A stretch of 31,779 nucleotides of DNA from assembly GCA_964639075.1 (NCBI GenBank), contig CAZXCB010000009.1, positions 1 to 31,779 of the forward strand, in the 5' to 3' direction. Origin of the DNA: JAENVU01 sp964639075. GTDB taxonomy: Bacteria; Actinomycetota; Acidimicrobiia; IMCC26256; JAENVU01. The translations under genes were made by a program, and so were the position numbers. Position 1 is the first letter of the stretch. The number at the start of each line of letters is the position of its first letter. The notes under the pieces are model-generated. The model saw nothing but the letters and a program-made list of their open reading frames with translations. It searched no databases and was not told the origin of the DNA. Below, one piece after another: positions 22,057 to 29,774 of this stretch.

Positions 22057-24501
22057 GTGATCGACCTGGTCGAGCGCGCGCTGCGACAGTTGCGGGTCGC
22101 GGCGAGCCGCAGCCGGTGGCTCGGCGATCTGCACGACGCGGCCGGCGAGCCCGTCCCGCCGTCGGACGCCCCCGGGGTCCTGGTCGTCCAGATCGACGGC
22201 CTGTCGGAAGGCCGGCTGCGGGCCGCAGTCGCGGCAGGGTGGATGCCCTTCGTCGCCCGGCTCATCGACGTCGGCGACCTGAAGGTGGTGCCGCTCTACT
22301 CGGGCCTGCCGTCGACGACGCCGGCGGTGCAGGCCGAGCTGTTCTACGGCGTGGAGCTCGCGGTGCCCGCGTTCACCTTCGTCGACCACGCGACCGGTCG
22401 GCTCATGCGGATGTACCAGCACGACGCGGCGATGGCCGTGGAAGCGCGCGTGGCGACGGAGTCGGCGGGCTCGCTGCTCGCCGGCGGCGCGTCGTACGGC
22501 AACGTCTACACGGGCGGCGCGGCGGAGGCTCGCTTCTGCATGGCGTCGCTCGGCCTCGGTGACGTGCTCCCGCGCCATCGCCGATGGTTGACGCCCGTGG
22601 TGCTCGCCACCTACCTGCCCGCGCTCGTCCGCCTCGGTGGTGTCGTGCTGCGCGAGCTCGCGGGCGCGCCGCGCGATCTGCTGGCCGGGCTCCGCGCGGG
22701 CGAGGACCGCGGCTCCGAGCTCAAGTTCCTGCTGTCACGGATCGTCGTCGGCGTGGTGCTGCGTGACCTGACCGTGTTGGGGATGTCGGTCGACCTCGCG
22801 CGCGGCCGGTCGGTGGTGCTCGGCAACCTCCTCGCGTACGACGAGCATGCGCACCGACGAGGGCCGGACTCCGAGCTCGCCCTGCGGGCGCTGCGTCCCA
22901 TCGACCAGGCGATCGCCCGGCTCTGGCGTGCCGCGCAGCGCTCGACCGGACGCTCCTACGACGTCTGGGTCGTCTCGGATCACGGCCAGGAGCGCGCCGA
23001 CTCCTATGCCGCTCGGCACGGCGAGACCGTCGCGACCGCTATCCGGCGGGTCGCGGTCGAGTTGGGACTTCTCGACCCCGCGAGCGCGGCGCTCACCGAC
23101 GCGTCCTCGGGCGGGGTCGGACGCCAACGCGCGCGTCTGCTCGGCGAGCGCCTCATCGCGCGCGTCGTCCCCGGGCTCGACGTGACCGACGTCCACCACG
23201 TGGAGGGCGCGTTGACCGTGACGGCCCAGGGTCCGGTCGGGCACGTCTACCTCCCGCGGCGGCTGAGCGAGGCGGCGCTGGCGCCGCTCGTGCGCGGCAT
23301 CGTCGAGCGCGCCGGAGTGCCGCTCGTGCTGCGCCGGCGGGCCGACGACGGCGCCACCGTCGCCGAGACCGCGGCGGGACGCTTCACGCTGCCGGCCGAT
23401 GCCGCCGGGCTGCTCGGCGCGGACCACCCGTACCGCGAGGAGGTCGCCGCGGATCTGGTCGCGCTGTGTGCCCATCCCGACGCCGGCGACCTCGTCATCA
23501 GCGGCTGGACACCCACCGGCCGCTCGATCACGTTCCCGTTCGAGAACGGCGCGCACGCCGGACCGGGGCCGGAGGAGACGAGCGCGTTCGCGCTCGTGCC
23601 ACCGGACACGCCGTTGCTCGACGAAGGCGCTCGCGGCGGACCGGTCCGGCCTCGTGATCTGCGCGCCGCCGGGCTCGCGGTGCTCGCGGGCCGGAGGGAG
23701 CGGCGCGCTGGCGTTCGGGCGCGGCGGGGCATCCGGATCCTCACCTACAACGTCCATTCGTGCGTGGGGATCGACGGCCGCCTGTCGGCCGAGCGGGTCG
23801 CGCGCGTGATCGCGCGGTACGAGCCGGATCTGGTCGCACTCCAGGAGCTCGACGTCGGTCGCGCCCGCACCGGCCACCTCGACCAGGCCCAGGCGATCGC
23901 GGACGCGCTCGAGATGGCGCTCGAGTTCCATCCGACGGTCGCGGTGGCGGACGAGCGCTTCGGCGACGCGGTGTTGAGCCCGCACGGGCTTCGCCGGATC
24001 CACGCCGGCGAGCTCCCCGGCATCGGGCTGGAGCCGCGGGGCGCGGTCTGGGTCGAGGCCGACGTGCCCGACCACGACGGCACGCTGCACCGCGTGTCGC
24101 TCGTGAACACGCACTGGAGCCTCCATCCCGTCGAGCGGCTGATGGCGGCGAACGCGCTGCTCGGGCCGGAGTGGCTCGGCGCGCCGTCCGCGCCCGACGA
24201 CGTGATCGTCTGCGGCGACTTCAACGCGCTGTCGTGGTTCCCGTCGATGCGGATGCTGCGGCGTCGGCTCGAGGACGCACAGATCGGTCTCGACGGGCAC
24301 CGCCCCCGACCGACCTGGTTCGGGCGGTTTCCGGTCGGTCGGATCGACCATGTCCTCGTCGCGCCGCGTTGGAGGGTGCTCGAGGTCCTGGTCGCCGACG
24401 ACACGCTCGCCCGGGTGGCCTCGGACCACCGGCCGCTCGTCGTCGACGTCGCGCCCGGGGATCCCGCCGCTCAGGTGCCGTCACGCATCACCGCGCGGTA
24501 G
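22057..24501 (+). CDS. Fusion of alkaline-phosphatase-superfamily domain and EEP phosphatase/nuclease domain
   Basis: 814 residues, GTG start with GGAG 6 nt upstream; no signal peptide. Residues ~38-540 match an alkaline-phosphatase-superfamily phosphodiesterase: first metal Asp in VVQIDGLSEGRL (47), candidate Thr nucleophile in YSGLPSTTPAVQAE (87/88), LLAYDEHAHRRGPDS near 259 and VSDHGQE (308-309). Residues ~558-805 form a complete endonuclease/exonuclease/phosphatase domain: ILTYNVHSCVGIDGRLS, PDLVALQELD, LVNTHWSLHP, CGDFNALSWFPS, IDHVLVAP and SDHRPL. Both sets of metal ligands look intact. Two hydrophobic stretches between residues ~185 and 245 may touch membrane. Substrate unknown; EEP domains cleave phosphodiesters in nucleic acids, sphingomyelin or inositol phosphates. 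Its last 31 bp overlap the convergent glycoside hydrolase gene. Confidence 0.9.
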   Translation: MIDLVERALRQLRVAASRSRWLGDLHDAAGEPVPPSDAPGVLVVQIDGLSEGRLRAAVAAGWMPFVARLIDVGDLKVVPLYSGLPSTTPAVQAELFYGVELAVPAFTFVDHATGRLMRMYQHDAAMAVEARVATESAGSLLAGGASYGNVYTGGAAEARFCMASLGLGDVLPRHRRWLTPVVLATYLPALVRLGGVVLRELAGAPRDLLAGLRAGEDRGSELKFLLSRIVVGVVLRDLTVLGMSVDLARGRSVVLGNLLAYDEHAHRRGPDSELALRALRPIDQAIARLWRAAQRSTGRSYDVWVVSDHGQERADSYAARHGETVATAIRRVAVELGLLDPASAALTDASSGGVGRQRARLLGERLIARVVPGLDVTDVHHVEGALTVTAQGPVGHVYLPRRLSEAALAPLVRGIVERAGVPLVLRRRADDGATVAETAAGRFTLPADAAGLLGADHPYREEVAADLVALCAHPDAGDLVISGWTPTGRSITFPFENGAHAGPGPEETSAFALVPPDTPLLDEGARGGPVRPRDLRAAGLAVLAGRRERRAGVRARRGIRILTYNVHSCVGIDGRLSAERVARVIARYEPDLVALQELDVGRARTGHLDQAQAIADALEMALEFHPTVAVADERFGDAVLSPHGLRRIHAGELPGIGLEPRGAVWVEADVPDHDGTLHRVSLVNTHWSLHPVERLMAANALLGPEWLGAPSAPDDVIVCGDFNALSWFPSMRMLRRRLEDAQIGLDGHRPRPTWFGRFPVGRIDHVLVAPRWRVLEVLVADDTLARVASDHRPLVVDVAPGDPAAQVPSRITAR

Positions 24502-25682
24502 GCGCGGTACGCGGGCTTCGGTGTGTGGTCGTCGCGGAGCAGGCCGGTGTTGTCCCACTTCTCCGCCAGGTTCGTGCCCGTGTCACGGACGGGCATCCAG
24601 ATCAGGGGCCCGGTGATCGCGCGCAGCTTCGTGTTCCATCCGAGGTAGTAGTCGCGGACCCAGCGGGCCTGCTGCGCCTCGGTGAGCGCCTCGCGGTCGG
24701 TGCCGGTGGCGGCGCCGATCTCGGTGCCCCAGATGCGCTTCCCACCGTCGCCGTGCTCTGCCATGACCTCGTGCAGGGTCGTCGTCTGGGTGTACGCGTT
24801 CCACGGCTGGCCGTCGAGCGGGTTGAACGGGAAGGCGTACGGGTGGTGGCCGACGCCGTCGAAGCTCCCCTGCGCGCCGCGCTCGTACAGGCCGCGCAGC
24901 CACGTCGCCGGCTGGTAGTCGGTGCCATCCGCTGCGTCGGGCGCGGGCGCGGTGCCGCCGGTGATCACCGTCGCGTCCGGGTCGGCCGCCTTGATGGAGC
25001 GGTACGCGGCCTTCAACGTCGCGGTGTACCGGTCGAGGTCCGGCTTCGGCGCTGCGTACTCCTGGTGATTCGGCTCGTTCCAGATCTGCCAGGTCGTGAT
25101 CGAGCCGCGGAGCAAGGGCTCCGGGGCCCGGCTCCCGTATCGGGCCGCGGCCGCCTCGACGAAGCGCGCGTAGTCCTCCGGGTCGGCCGGCAGGCAGTGG
25201 ACCTCGTCGCGCGGGCACTCGGGCCCGCGCGCCCAGGGCGGGCTGTAGGCGGCGACGCCGATGATCGTGAGGCCGTGCGCACGGGCGTTGAGGACGGCCC
25301 GATCGGTGGACCGATCCCACCGGAAGCTCTGCGGACCGTCGCCCTGGATGCTGTTCCAGTCGATGTCGAGCGTGGTCCACTTCGCGCCGGTCGCCGCGAT
25401 CGCGTCGAAGTCCCGGGTCTGGGCCGCGTCGGACTCCCAGAGGATCTCCACGCCGGCCGCGAGCCCGGCGCGTGACCGCACCGCCGCTGCGCCGACGGTC
25501 CCGAGCGGCAGCTGCCACCGCGTCGACGTCGTCTGCGATCGTCGATCGATGACGGTCGCGACCCCCGCGACGAGCGCGACGCCGAGGACGAGCACCCCGC
25601 CGATCGCGAGCCCACGACCCCACCGGACACCTCGCCGGGCCCGGCGGGACCCGGTATCCGGTGAGAGATCGAGGCGGTCCAT
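24471..25682 (-). CDS. Membrane-anchored clan-A glycoside hydrolase
   Basis: 403 residues. A basic N-terminus and one helix at ~22-45 (GRGLAIGGVLVLGVALVAGV) anchor an external TIM-barrel. Acid/base Glu203 lies in WQIWNEPNH and nucleophile Glu321 in RIWGTEIGA, the two-glutamate arrangement of clan GH-A; a HHPYAF block between them supports GH39/GH5-like affiliation. Exact family and sugar are not determinable by eye. Start ATG 25682: no Shine-Dalgarno, but a TAGCCT -10 lies 9 nt upstream, so the mRNA may be leaderless. The gene follows the lysine-rich-tail protein gene by 56 bp and overlaps tail-to-tail with the fusion gene. Confidence 0.9.
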   Translation of the reverse strand: MDRLDLSPDTGSRRARRGVRWGRGLAIGGVLVLGVALVAGVATVIDRRSQTTSTRWQLPLGTVGAAAVRSRAGLAAGVEILWESDAAQTRDFDAIAATGAKWTTLDIDWNSIQGDGPQSFRWDRSTDRAVLNARAHGLTIIGVAAYSPPWARGPECPRDEVHCLPADPEDYARFVEAAAARYGSRAPEPLLRGSITTWQIWNEPNHQEYAAPKPDLDRYTATLKAAYRSIKAADPDATVITGGTAPAPDAADGTDYQPATWLRGLYERGAQGSFDGVGHHPYAFPFNPLDGQPWNAYTQTTTLHEVMAEHGDGGKRIWGTEIGAATGTDREALTEAQQARWVRDYYLGWNTKLRAITGPLIWMPVRDTGTNLAEKWDNTGLLRDDHTPKPAYRAYRAVMRDGT

Positions 25683-25691
25683 GGTCGGGGC

Positions 25692-25697
25692 AGGCTA
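25692..25697 (-). promoter_or_regulatory. -10 of glycoside hydrolase gene, leaderless
   Basis: TAGCCT on the minus strand ends 9 nt before the ATG at 25682. No ribosome-binding site is seen between. Confidence 0.5.
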
Positions 25698-25738
25698 GGT
25701 CGGCTCTCCCCGCATGCCGTCCGCGGTCACCGCGGTGA

Positions 25739-26215
25739 TCAGACCTTCGTCGCCGCCTTCTTCTTGGCGGCCGGCTTCTTCGCCGGCGCCTTCTTCGCGG
25801 CCTTCTTCTTGGCGGCTGCCTTCTTCGCCGGTGCCTTCCGGGCCGGTGCCTTCTTGGCGGCCGCCTTCTTCGCGGGCGCCTTCTTGGCCGGCTTCGCCGT
25901 CACTTTCGCGACGGCCTCCTTGCCCGCCTTCCGGGCGCGCTTCGCGCCCGCGGTGACCTCCGCCCGAGACTTCGCCAGCTGCTTCTCGAGCCGCTCCACC
26001 TCCCGACGCAGCGTGGTGATCTGGCGGTGCAGCTCACGCTGCATCGACGCGATCATCCGCTCCGTGGTGGCCTCTCCCCGTTCCATGAGCTTCTGCACGC
26101 GCGCCTCGAGCTTGCGCAGCTGCTCCTCCGAGGACTTCGCGAGCCGTGCCTGGGTGCTGTCGAGTTGCTGGAGCAGGTCCTCGACCTGCTTCGAGCTCTG
26201 CTGGGCGTTCTGCAT
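25739..26215 (-). CDS. Coiled-coil protein with lysine-rich histone-H1/HBHA-like tail
   Basis: 158 residues. ATG at 26215 is chosen because AAGGAG sits 6 nt upstream; an ATG at 26230 would place that site inside the gene. Residues ~8-85 are a heptad-rich coiled coil (LRKLEARVQKLMERGEATTE). Residues ~88-158 are a highly basic tail built of KAPAKKA/KKAAAK units, as in histone H1, mycobacterial HBHA, Rhodococcus MLDS and Pseudomonas PhaF. Such tails bind DNA or heparin-like polyanions; in MLDS and PhaF they join lipid or PHA granules to the nucleoid. No HU-type domain is present, so it is not HupB. A related protein lies at 28437. Role in lipid storage is inference from architecture and the WS/DGAT gene 4 kb away. 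Confidence 0.88.
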   Translation of the reverse strand: MQNAQQSSKQVEDLLQQLDSTQARLAKSSEEQLRKLEARVQKLMERGEATTERMIASMQRELHRQITTLRREVERLEKQLAKSRAEVTAGAKRARKAGKEAVAKVTAKPAKKAPAKKAAAKKAPARKAPAKKAAAKKKAAKKAPAKKPAAKKKAATKV

Positions 26216-26248
26216 GTGCGACTCCTTCATCCGTCCGTGTCGAGTCCG

Positions 26249-26277
26249 AGGATCAGGCTTCCCGTCGAGATCGTCAA
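26249..26277 (-). promoter_or_regulatory. Promoter of lysine-rich-tail protein gene
   Basis: TTGACG (26277-26272), 17-nt spacer, GATCCT (26254-26249) on the minus strand. The likely transcription start is about 27 nt before the ATG, leaving room for the AAGGAG site. The -35 is the best in the window. Confidence 0.6.
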
Positions 26278-26413
26278 GGGGCCAACGTCCCGGCGGACGA
26301 CGCGGTGATCCGTCGCTCGATCCGGGAGCGGCACAGCTCGGGCAAACCGTGCGCGGTCGGTCGCGTTGCTGCGTTGGGCCGGTCGGCCGTCCGCGGTGTG
26401 GCAGGGTGCGGCG

Positions 26414-27439
26414 GTGAGCACGATCCTGCGGGCCGGCGCGCCGCTGGAAGAGCCGCGCGCGGCGGTGGGGCATGCGTCGACCCTGCTCGTCGACCCGGCG
26501 CGGGCCGACCGGCTGCTCGGCGTCGGGTGCTGGTATCCCGCCCGCAGCGCGGATGGCGCCGCCGCCGTCTACGAGGTGCTGCCGGGCGTCGGGTTCACTG
26601 CGGCGGCGAGCGAGAACGCGCCCGCCGTACCCGGCCCGCACCCGCTCGTGGTCTTCTCGCACGGCCGCTCCGGCGCGCGTACCTCCTACACCCTGCTGTG
26701 CGAAGGGCTCGCGGCGCGAGGCTTCGTCGTCGTCGCACCCGACCATCCCGGCGACACGCTCGTCGACTGGATGCTCGGAACCCAGGTGGACGACGCCACG
26801 AACGAGATCCAGCGGGTCGACGACCTTCGCTTCATGCTCGACGCGCTCCTCGCCGACCACTCGGTGCTGCCGCCGCTCGGGCACGTCGACGACGCGAGCG
26901 TCGCCGTCGTCGGCCACTCCTACGGCGCGTTCACCGCGCTCGCCTATGCAGGCGCCGACCCCCGCGACGTCCGCGTGCGCGCGGTCGCCGGACTGCAGTC
27001 GTTCACGCGCTCGCTCTCCCGCAAGGTGATCGCACGCATCGAGGTACCTGCTCTCCTCGTCGCCGGGATCCAGGACGAGACGTGCCCACCCGAGGTGGAC
27101 ACGGACCGCGCCTGGGGCGTCCTCGTCGACCGCGACGCGCGGCGCGTCGACGTCGAGGCCGCGGGACATCAGGCGTGCAGCGACGTCGGTCTCTACGTAG
27201 AGCTCGCGCCCCAGGTTCCGGGGCTGCCCGACTTCGTCACGGAGGTCCTCGAGAGCTTCGCCGCGCAGGTCACCGGTCGAGCAGGTGATCCGTGGCGGCC
27301 GACCGTCGCGCTCCACCTGCGCCTGCTGGGCGGCTGGCTCGACGAGGTGCTCGGTGTCGATCCCGACCGCGGCGCGAGCGATCTGGCCGCGGTCGATCGA
27401 GCCCCGGGTGTCACCGTCACGACGTCCGGCTCGCGCTGA
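26414..27439 (+). CDS. Alpha/beta hydrolase (dienelactone hydrolase / PAF-acetylhydrolase-like)
   Basis: 341 residues from the GTG at 26414. Oxyanion-hole HG is seen in PLVVFSHGRSGARTSY, nucleophile in VAVVGHSYGAFTALAY (GHSYG), Asp in VAGIQDETCPPE and His in DVEAAGHQACSD. The order and spacing fit platelet-activating-factor acetylhydrolase/dienelactone-hydrolase-type lipases or esterases. No signal peptide, so probably cytoplasmic. Upstream in-frame starts extend into non-coding-looking text. There is no ribosome-binding site; CAGGGT lies 6 nt before the GTG and might be a -10 of a leaderless mRNA. Divergent from the coiled-coil protein gene. Substrate not known; an ester or short lipid is plausible. 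Confidence 0.87.
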   Translation: MSTILRAGAPLEEPRAAVGHASTLLVDPARADRLLGVGCWYPARSADGAAAVYEVLPGVGFTAAASENAPAVPGPHPLVVFSHGRSGARTSYTLLCEGLAARGFVVVAPDHPGDTLVDWMLGTQVDDATNEIQRVDDLRFMLDALLADHSVLPPLGHVDDASVAVVGHSYGAFTALAYAGADPRDVRVRAVAGLQSFTRSLSRKVIARIEVPALLVAGIQDETCPPEVDTDRAWGVLVDRDARRVDVEAAGHQACSDVGLYVELAPQVPGLPDFVTEVLESFAAQVTGRAGDPWRPTVALHLRLLGGWLDEVLGVDPDRGASDLAAVDRAPGVTVTTSGSR

Positions 27440-27442
27440 CCT

Positions 27443-27471
27443 CCGACGACTCGCGGCGTGCCGCCTAAGGT
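27443..27471 (+). promoter_or_regulatory. Putative promoter of SDR gene
   Basis: CCGACG (27443-27448), 17-nt spacer, TAAGGT (27466-27471), 24 nt before the ATG at 27496. The -35 matches TTGACG at four of six positions. Confidence 0.5.
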
Positions 27472-27495
27472 GCCCGGACCGATCGGAGGGCACAG

Positions 27496-28353
27496 ATGCA
27501 GCTCGAGGCAGAGAAGGTCGCGGTCGTCACCGGTGCCGCGAGTGGAATCGGACTCGCGCTCGCGGAGCGGTTCGCGACCGCGGGGATGCATGTGGTGCTC
27601 GCCGACGTCGACGAGCCGGGTCTCGAGGCCGCGGCTGCGCTGGTCGGCGCGCACGGCGTCGACACCCTGACCGTGCGGACCGACGTGAGCGACGAGGGCG
27701 CGGTGCGGGCGCTCGCCGCGGCGACCGTCGGCCGCTTCGGTGGCGCGCACCTCGTGTGCAACAACGCCGGCATCGCTGCGCAAGGTGACCCGTGGTTCGG
27801 CGCCTTGTCGTCGTGGACGTGGACGATCGGCGTGAACCTGTGGGGGGTGATCCACGGGATCCGAGCGTTCCTCCCGGTGCTCACCGAGAGCGGTGGCGGG
27901 CACATCGTGAACACCGCGAGCATGGCCGGCCTCATGCCGGGTGCCGCCGCGCCCTACGACGCCACGAAGCACGCGGTCGTGGCGCTGAGCGAGGACCTGT
28001 ACCTGAACATGCAGATGGCGGGACTCCCGATCGGCGTGAGCGTGCTCTGCCCCGGCTGGGTCCGGACCAGGATCGCGGACTCCCAACGCAACTTCCCGGC
28101 CGCGCTCGGTGAGCCCGCCGCGCCGACGCCGGGGACCGAGATCGTCTACGAGATCCTGAAGCGTGTGATCGACGAGGGCATGCCGCCGGCCGTGGTCGCC
28201 GACCGGGTGGCCGACGCGGTCGTCGACGAGCGGTTCTGGGTGCTGCCGCACCCGGAGTTCGTCGAGATCGCGGTGCGACGCTGGCACGGCATCGCCGAGG
28301 GCGTGAACCCCACGATGCCGACCGACGTCCCGGGCTTCTCGACGCCGCGGTAG
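27496..28353 (+). CDS. Short-chain dehydrogenase/reductase
   Basis: 285 residues of the classical SDR type. Cofactor motif TGAASGIG at 12-19, NNAG at 89-92, and catalytic Ser142, Tyr154 and Lys158 (YDATK). The acidic residue after strand two (VVLADVDE) favours NAD(H). Post-catalytic CPGWVRTRI is typical. GGAGGG lies 5 nt before the ATG. The C-terminal extension (VVDERFWVLPHPEFVEIAVR) resembles SDRs annotated in steroid or fatty-alcohol/hydroxyacyl metabolism, but the substrate is unknown. It is followed 83 nt later by the second coiled-coil protein gene, which has its own promoter. Confidence 0.94.
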   Translation: MQLEAEKVAVVTGAASGIGLALAERFATAGMHVVLADVDEPGLEAAAALVGAHGVDTLTVRTDVSDEGAVRALAAATVGRFGGAHLVCNNAGIAAQGDPWFGALSSWTWTIGVNLWGVIHGIRAFLPVLTESGGGHIVNTASMAGLMPGAAAPYDATKHAVVALSEDLYLNMQMAGLPIGVSVLCPGWVRTRIADSQRNFPAALGEPAAPTPGTEIVYEILKRVIDEGMPPAVVADRVADAVVDERFWVLPHPEFVEIAVRRWHGIAEGVNPTMPTDVPGFSTPR

Positions 28354-28384
28354 GGCGCAACACCCGAGACGTACGCGCCGGCGC

Positions 28385-28413
28385 TGGACGGTGCACCGGG
28401 CGGGTCGTACCGT
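28385..28413 (+). promoter_or_regulatory. Promoter of second coiled-coil protein gene
   Basis: TGGACG (28385-28390), 17-nt spacer, TACCGT (28408-28413), 23 nt before the ATG. Five of six -35 bases match TTGACG. Confidence 0.6.
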
Positions 28414-28436
28414 GCGGCCGATCCGGAGGGGGAACG

Positions 28437-28841
28437 ATGGCGAAGTCACGGCAGGAGACCGCGGGTCTCGAGCAACTGATCGATCGTCTGGCCAAGGCAA
28501 CCAAGCAGCTGACCAAGGCGGCCGACCGGCAGGTGCGTGAGGCCGAACGTCAGCTCCAGCGGTTGGTCGCGCACGGCGAGGCCATCGAACGTCAGCTCGA
28601 GGCGCAGCTGGAGGCGGTTCGGCGCGAGCTCGGCGAGCTCGAGCGCCGCGTCGGCGAGCTCGGCGGACGGGCTCCGGCGCGGCGCGCCCGGAGGCGTCCG
28701 GCGGCGGTGGGGACGGCCGCGAAGCGAAAGGCACCCGCGAAGCGAAAGGCACCCGCGAAGCGGGCCCGGGTGAAGAAGGCGGCGGGCACGAGGTCTGCGG
28801 GATCGCGCACGGCAACGAAGCGCACGGCCACCGGCGCCTGA
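28437..28841 (+). CDS. Second coiled-coil protein with basic H1-like tail
   Basis: 134 residues, GGAGGGGGAA 2-3 nt before the ATG. Residues ~9-76 form a coiled coil (AERQLQRLVAHGEAIERQLE), then an Arg/Lys/Ala/Pro tail with AKRKAP repeats. The coil can be aligned by eye with the protein at 25739 around a shared L-(x)n-GEA segment, so they are probably paralogs. This tail is richer in Arg and less regular. DNA or polyanion binding by the tail is likely. Function is not known; an HBHA/MLDS/PhaF-like tether or a nucleoid-associated protein are the leading options. Confidence 0.85.
   Translation: MAKSRQETAGLEQLIDRLAKATKQLTKAADRQVREAERQLQRLVAHGEAIERQLEAQLEAVRRELGELERRVGELGGRAPARRARRRPAAVGTAAKRKAPAKRKAPAKRARVKKAAGTRSAGSRTATKRTATGA
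28721..28762. repeat. 18-bp tandem repeat in basic tail
   Basis: GAAGCGAAAGGCACCCGC occurs twice in full and 6 bp of a third time, encoding the AKRKAP repeats. The perfect DNA identity suggests recent duplication. Confidence 0.85.
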
Positions 28842-28848
28842 GCCCGCG

Positions 28849-29076
28849 TCACCCGTCGTCGACGATCGGCTCCCGTCGCACGGCGGGTGGGAGGCTGCGG
28901 AGCGGACGCACGACGCCGGCTCGGTGCCGGCCGTAGGCGATGAGCGCGCGGTCCTCGAGCCGGTGCAGGGCGCTCGACCACCCGCACGCGCAGGTGGCGA
29001 TCCAGCAGTCGCCGAACGGGTCGATGCCGAGGAGCCAATGGGCACTGCGCTGGTTTCGCATCTCGACCGCCGACAT
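28849..29076 (-). CDS. Small Cys-containing hypothetical protein
   Basis: 75 residues from the ATG at 29076 (GGGAGG 10 nt upstream). It contains HWLLGIDPFGDCWIATCACGWSS with three Cys in CWIATCAC, then LHRLEDRALIAYGRHRAGVV. The Trp/Gly/Cys-rich core followed by a helix looks like a compact metal-binding or disulfide module, but the family is unknown to me. A promoter-like pair lies upstream. Tail-to-tail with the second coiled-coil gene, 7 nt apart. The real start could be the ATG five codons further in. Confidence 0.6.
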   Translation of the reverse strand: MSAVEMRNQRSAHWLLGIDPFGDCWIATCACGWSSALHRLEDRALIAYGRHRAGVVRPLRSLPPAVRREPIVDDG

Positions 29077-29106
29077 CGCAGCTCGCCCTCCCACGGTGAC
29101 TCCCCG

Positions 29107-29135
29107 ACGGTACGGGTCCCTGCGCGTGCGATCGA
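29107..29135 (-). promoter_or_regulatory. Putative promoter of small Cys protein gene
   Basis: TCGATC (29135-29130), 17-nt spacer, TACCGT (29112-29107) on the minus strand, 30 nt before the ATG at 29076. Confidence 0.45.
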
Positions 29136-29453
29136 GGTGATCCGGCGAGTTGCCATCCGATGTTCGACGGGAGTTCAGCCGGCGGTTCCGAGGTCCTCGC
29201 GTGGGGCGGGCCGGATCCGGATCCGGGCACGGGCGACGGGCCTGCGGGCCTCGGAGCCCCCGCGTCCTGGAATCGGAGCGTTCGTGCGCGACAATGGGGG
29301 TCGAGTCCAGCGGCAGACCCCGAGTTGCCGCGTTCGTGCACGTCTGGAGAGCCCGGGCCTGCTGAGGATCGCGTCGGATCTCCCGACATGCGCCCGGCGG
29401 GCACGCGGCCCCCGAAGTGCGCGATATCACCCCCGAAACGAGGCGAGACCGAC
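29136..29453. other. Intergenic region, no convincing gene
   Basis: About 320 bp between divergent small genes. It holds a perfect 16-bp palindrome CCGGATCCGGATCCGG (29211-29226) and a CTGGAA-N17-GACAAT pair (29267-29295) that could start a transcript with a ~150-nt leader toward the gene at 29454. Short open frames here lack codon bias and ribosome-binding sites. Confidence 0.4.
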
Positions 29454-29717
29454 ATGGCCCGAGGACGCGAGAGCTTCGAGAAGCGCGCACGCGAGTTGAA
29501 GCGCCAGCAGCGAGCGGCGATCAAGCGCGAGCGGCGCGAGGAGCGCGCCGAGACGGAGGTCGACACCGAGCCCGTCGACGAAGAGGCCCTGATGGCCCGC
29601 TACGGCGAGCTCAGCCAGCGCCGGGAGGCCGGCGAGATCGACGAGGCGACCTTCGAGCAGGAGCGCGTCGCGATCTTCGTGGAGCTCGGCCTCGTCCCGG
29701 CCGGCGAGACCGACTGA
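29454..29717 (+). CDS. Small charged protein with SHOCT-like C-terminus
   Basis: 87 residues. The N-terminal half is a very charged single helix (RESFEKRARELKRQQRAAIK). The C-terminal half, LMARYGELSQRREAGEIDEA then TFEQERVAIF, has the helix-Gly-(D/E)-helix pattern of SHOCT or short-C-terminal oligomerisation motifs. GAGG lies 10 nt before the ATG. No membrane segment or enzyme motif. Possibly an oligomerisation or adaptor peptide. The promoter is unclear. Confidence 0.75.
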   Translation: MARGRESFEKRARELKRQQRAAIKRERREERAETEVDTEPVDEEALMARYGELSQRREAGEIDEATFEQERVAIFVELGLVPAGETD

Positions 29718-29745
29718 CCGCTGGCGGCCGGAGCCGGGTCCCGCG

Positions 29746-29774
29746 GCGACACCGACCCATTCGCCGCGTACACT
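29746..29774 (+). promoter_or_regulatory. Putative promoter of membrane protein-desaturase operon
   Basis: GCGACA (29746-29751), 17-nt spacer, TACACT (29769-29774), 62 nt before the GTG at 29837. Four of six -35 bases match TTGACA. Confidence 0.5.

Noticed and set aside
21883..22578. Upstream extension of WS/DGAT
   Set aside because: Antisense to the start of the fusion gene; the family's N-terminus and ribosome-binding site fit the ATG at 21882.
22735..24429. 564-codon minus-strand frame opposite the fusion gene
   Set aside because: Arg/His/Val-rich shadow with no domain; the plus-strand frame carries clear enzyme motifs.
25742..25903. CRISPR or satellite array
   Set aside because: The repetitive tract is in-frame Lys/Ala/Pro coding sequence of the basic tail, with no regular spacers.
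26231..27493. Upstream extension of the lysine-rich-tail protein
   Set aside because: Antisense to the alpha/beta hydrolase; promoter and AAGGAG support the short form.
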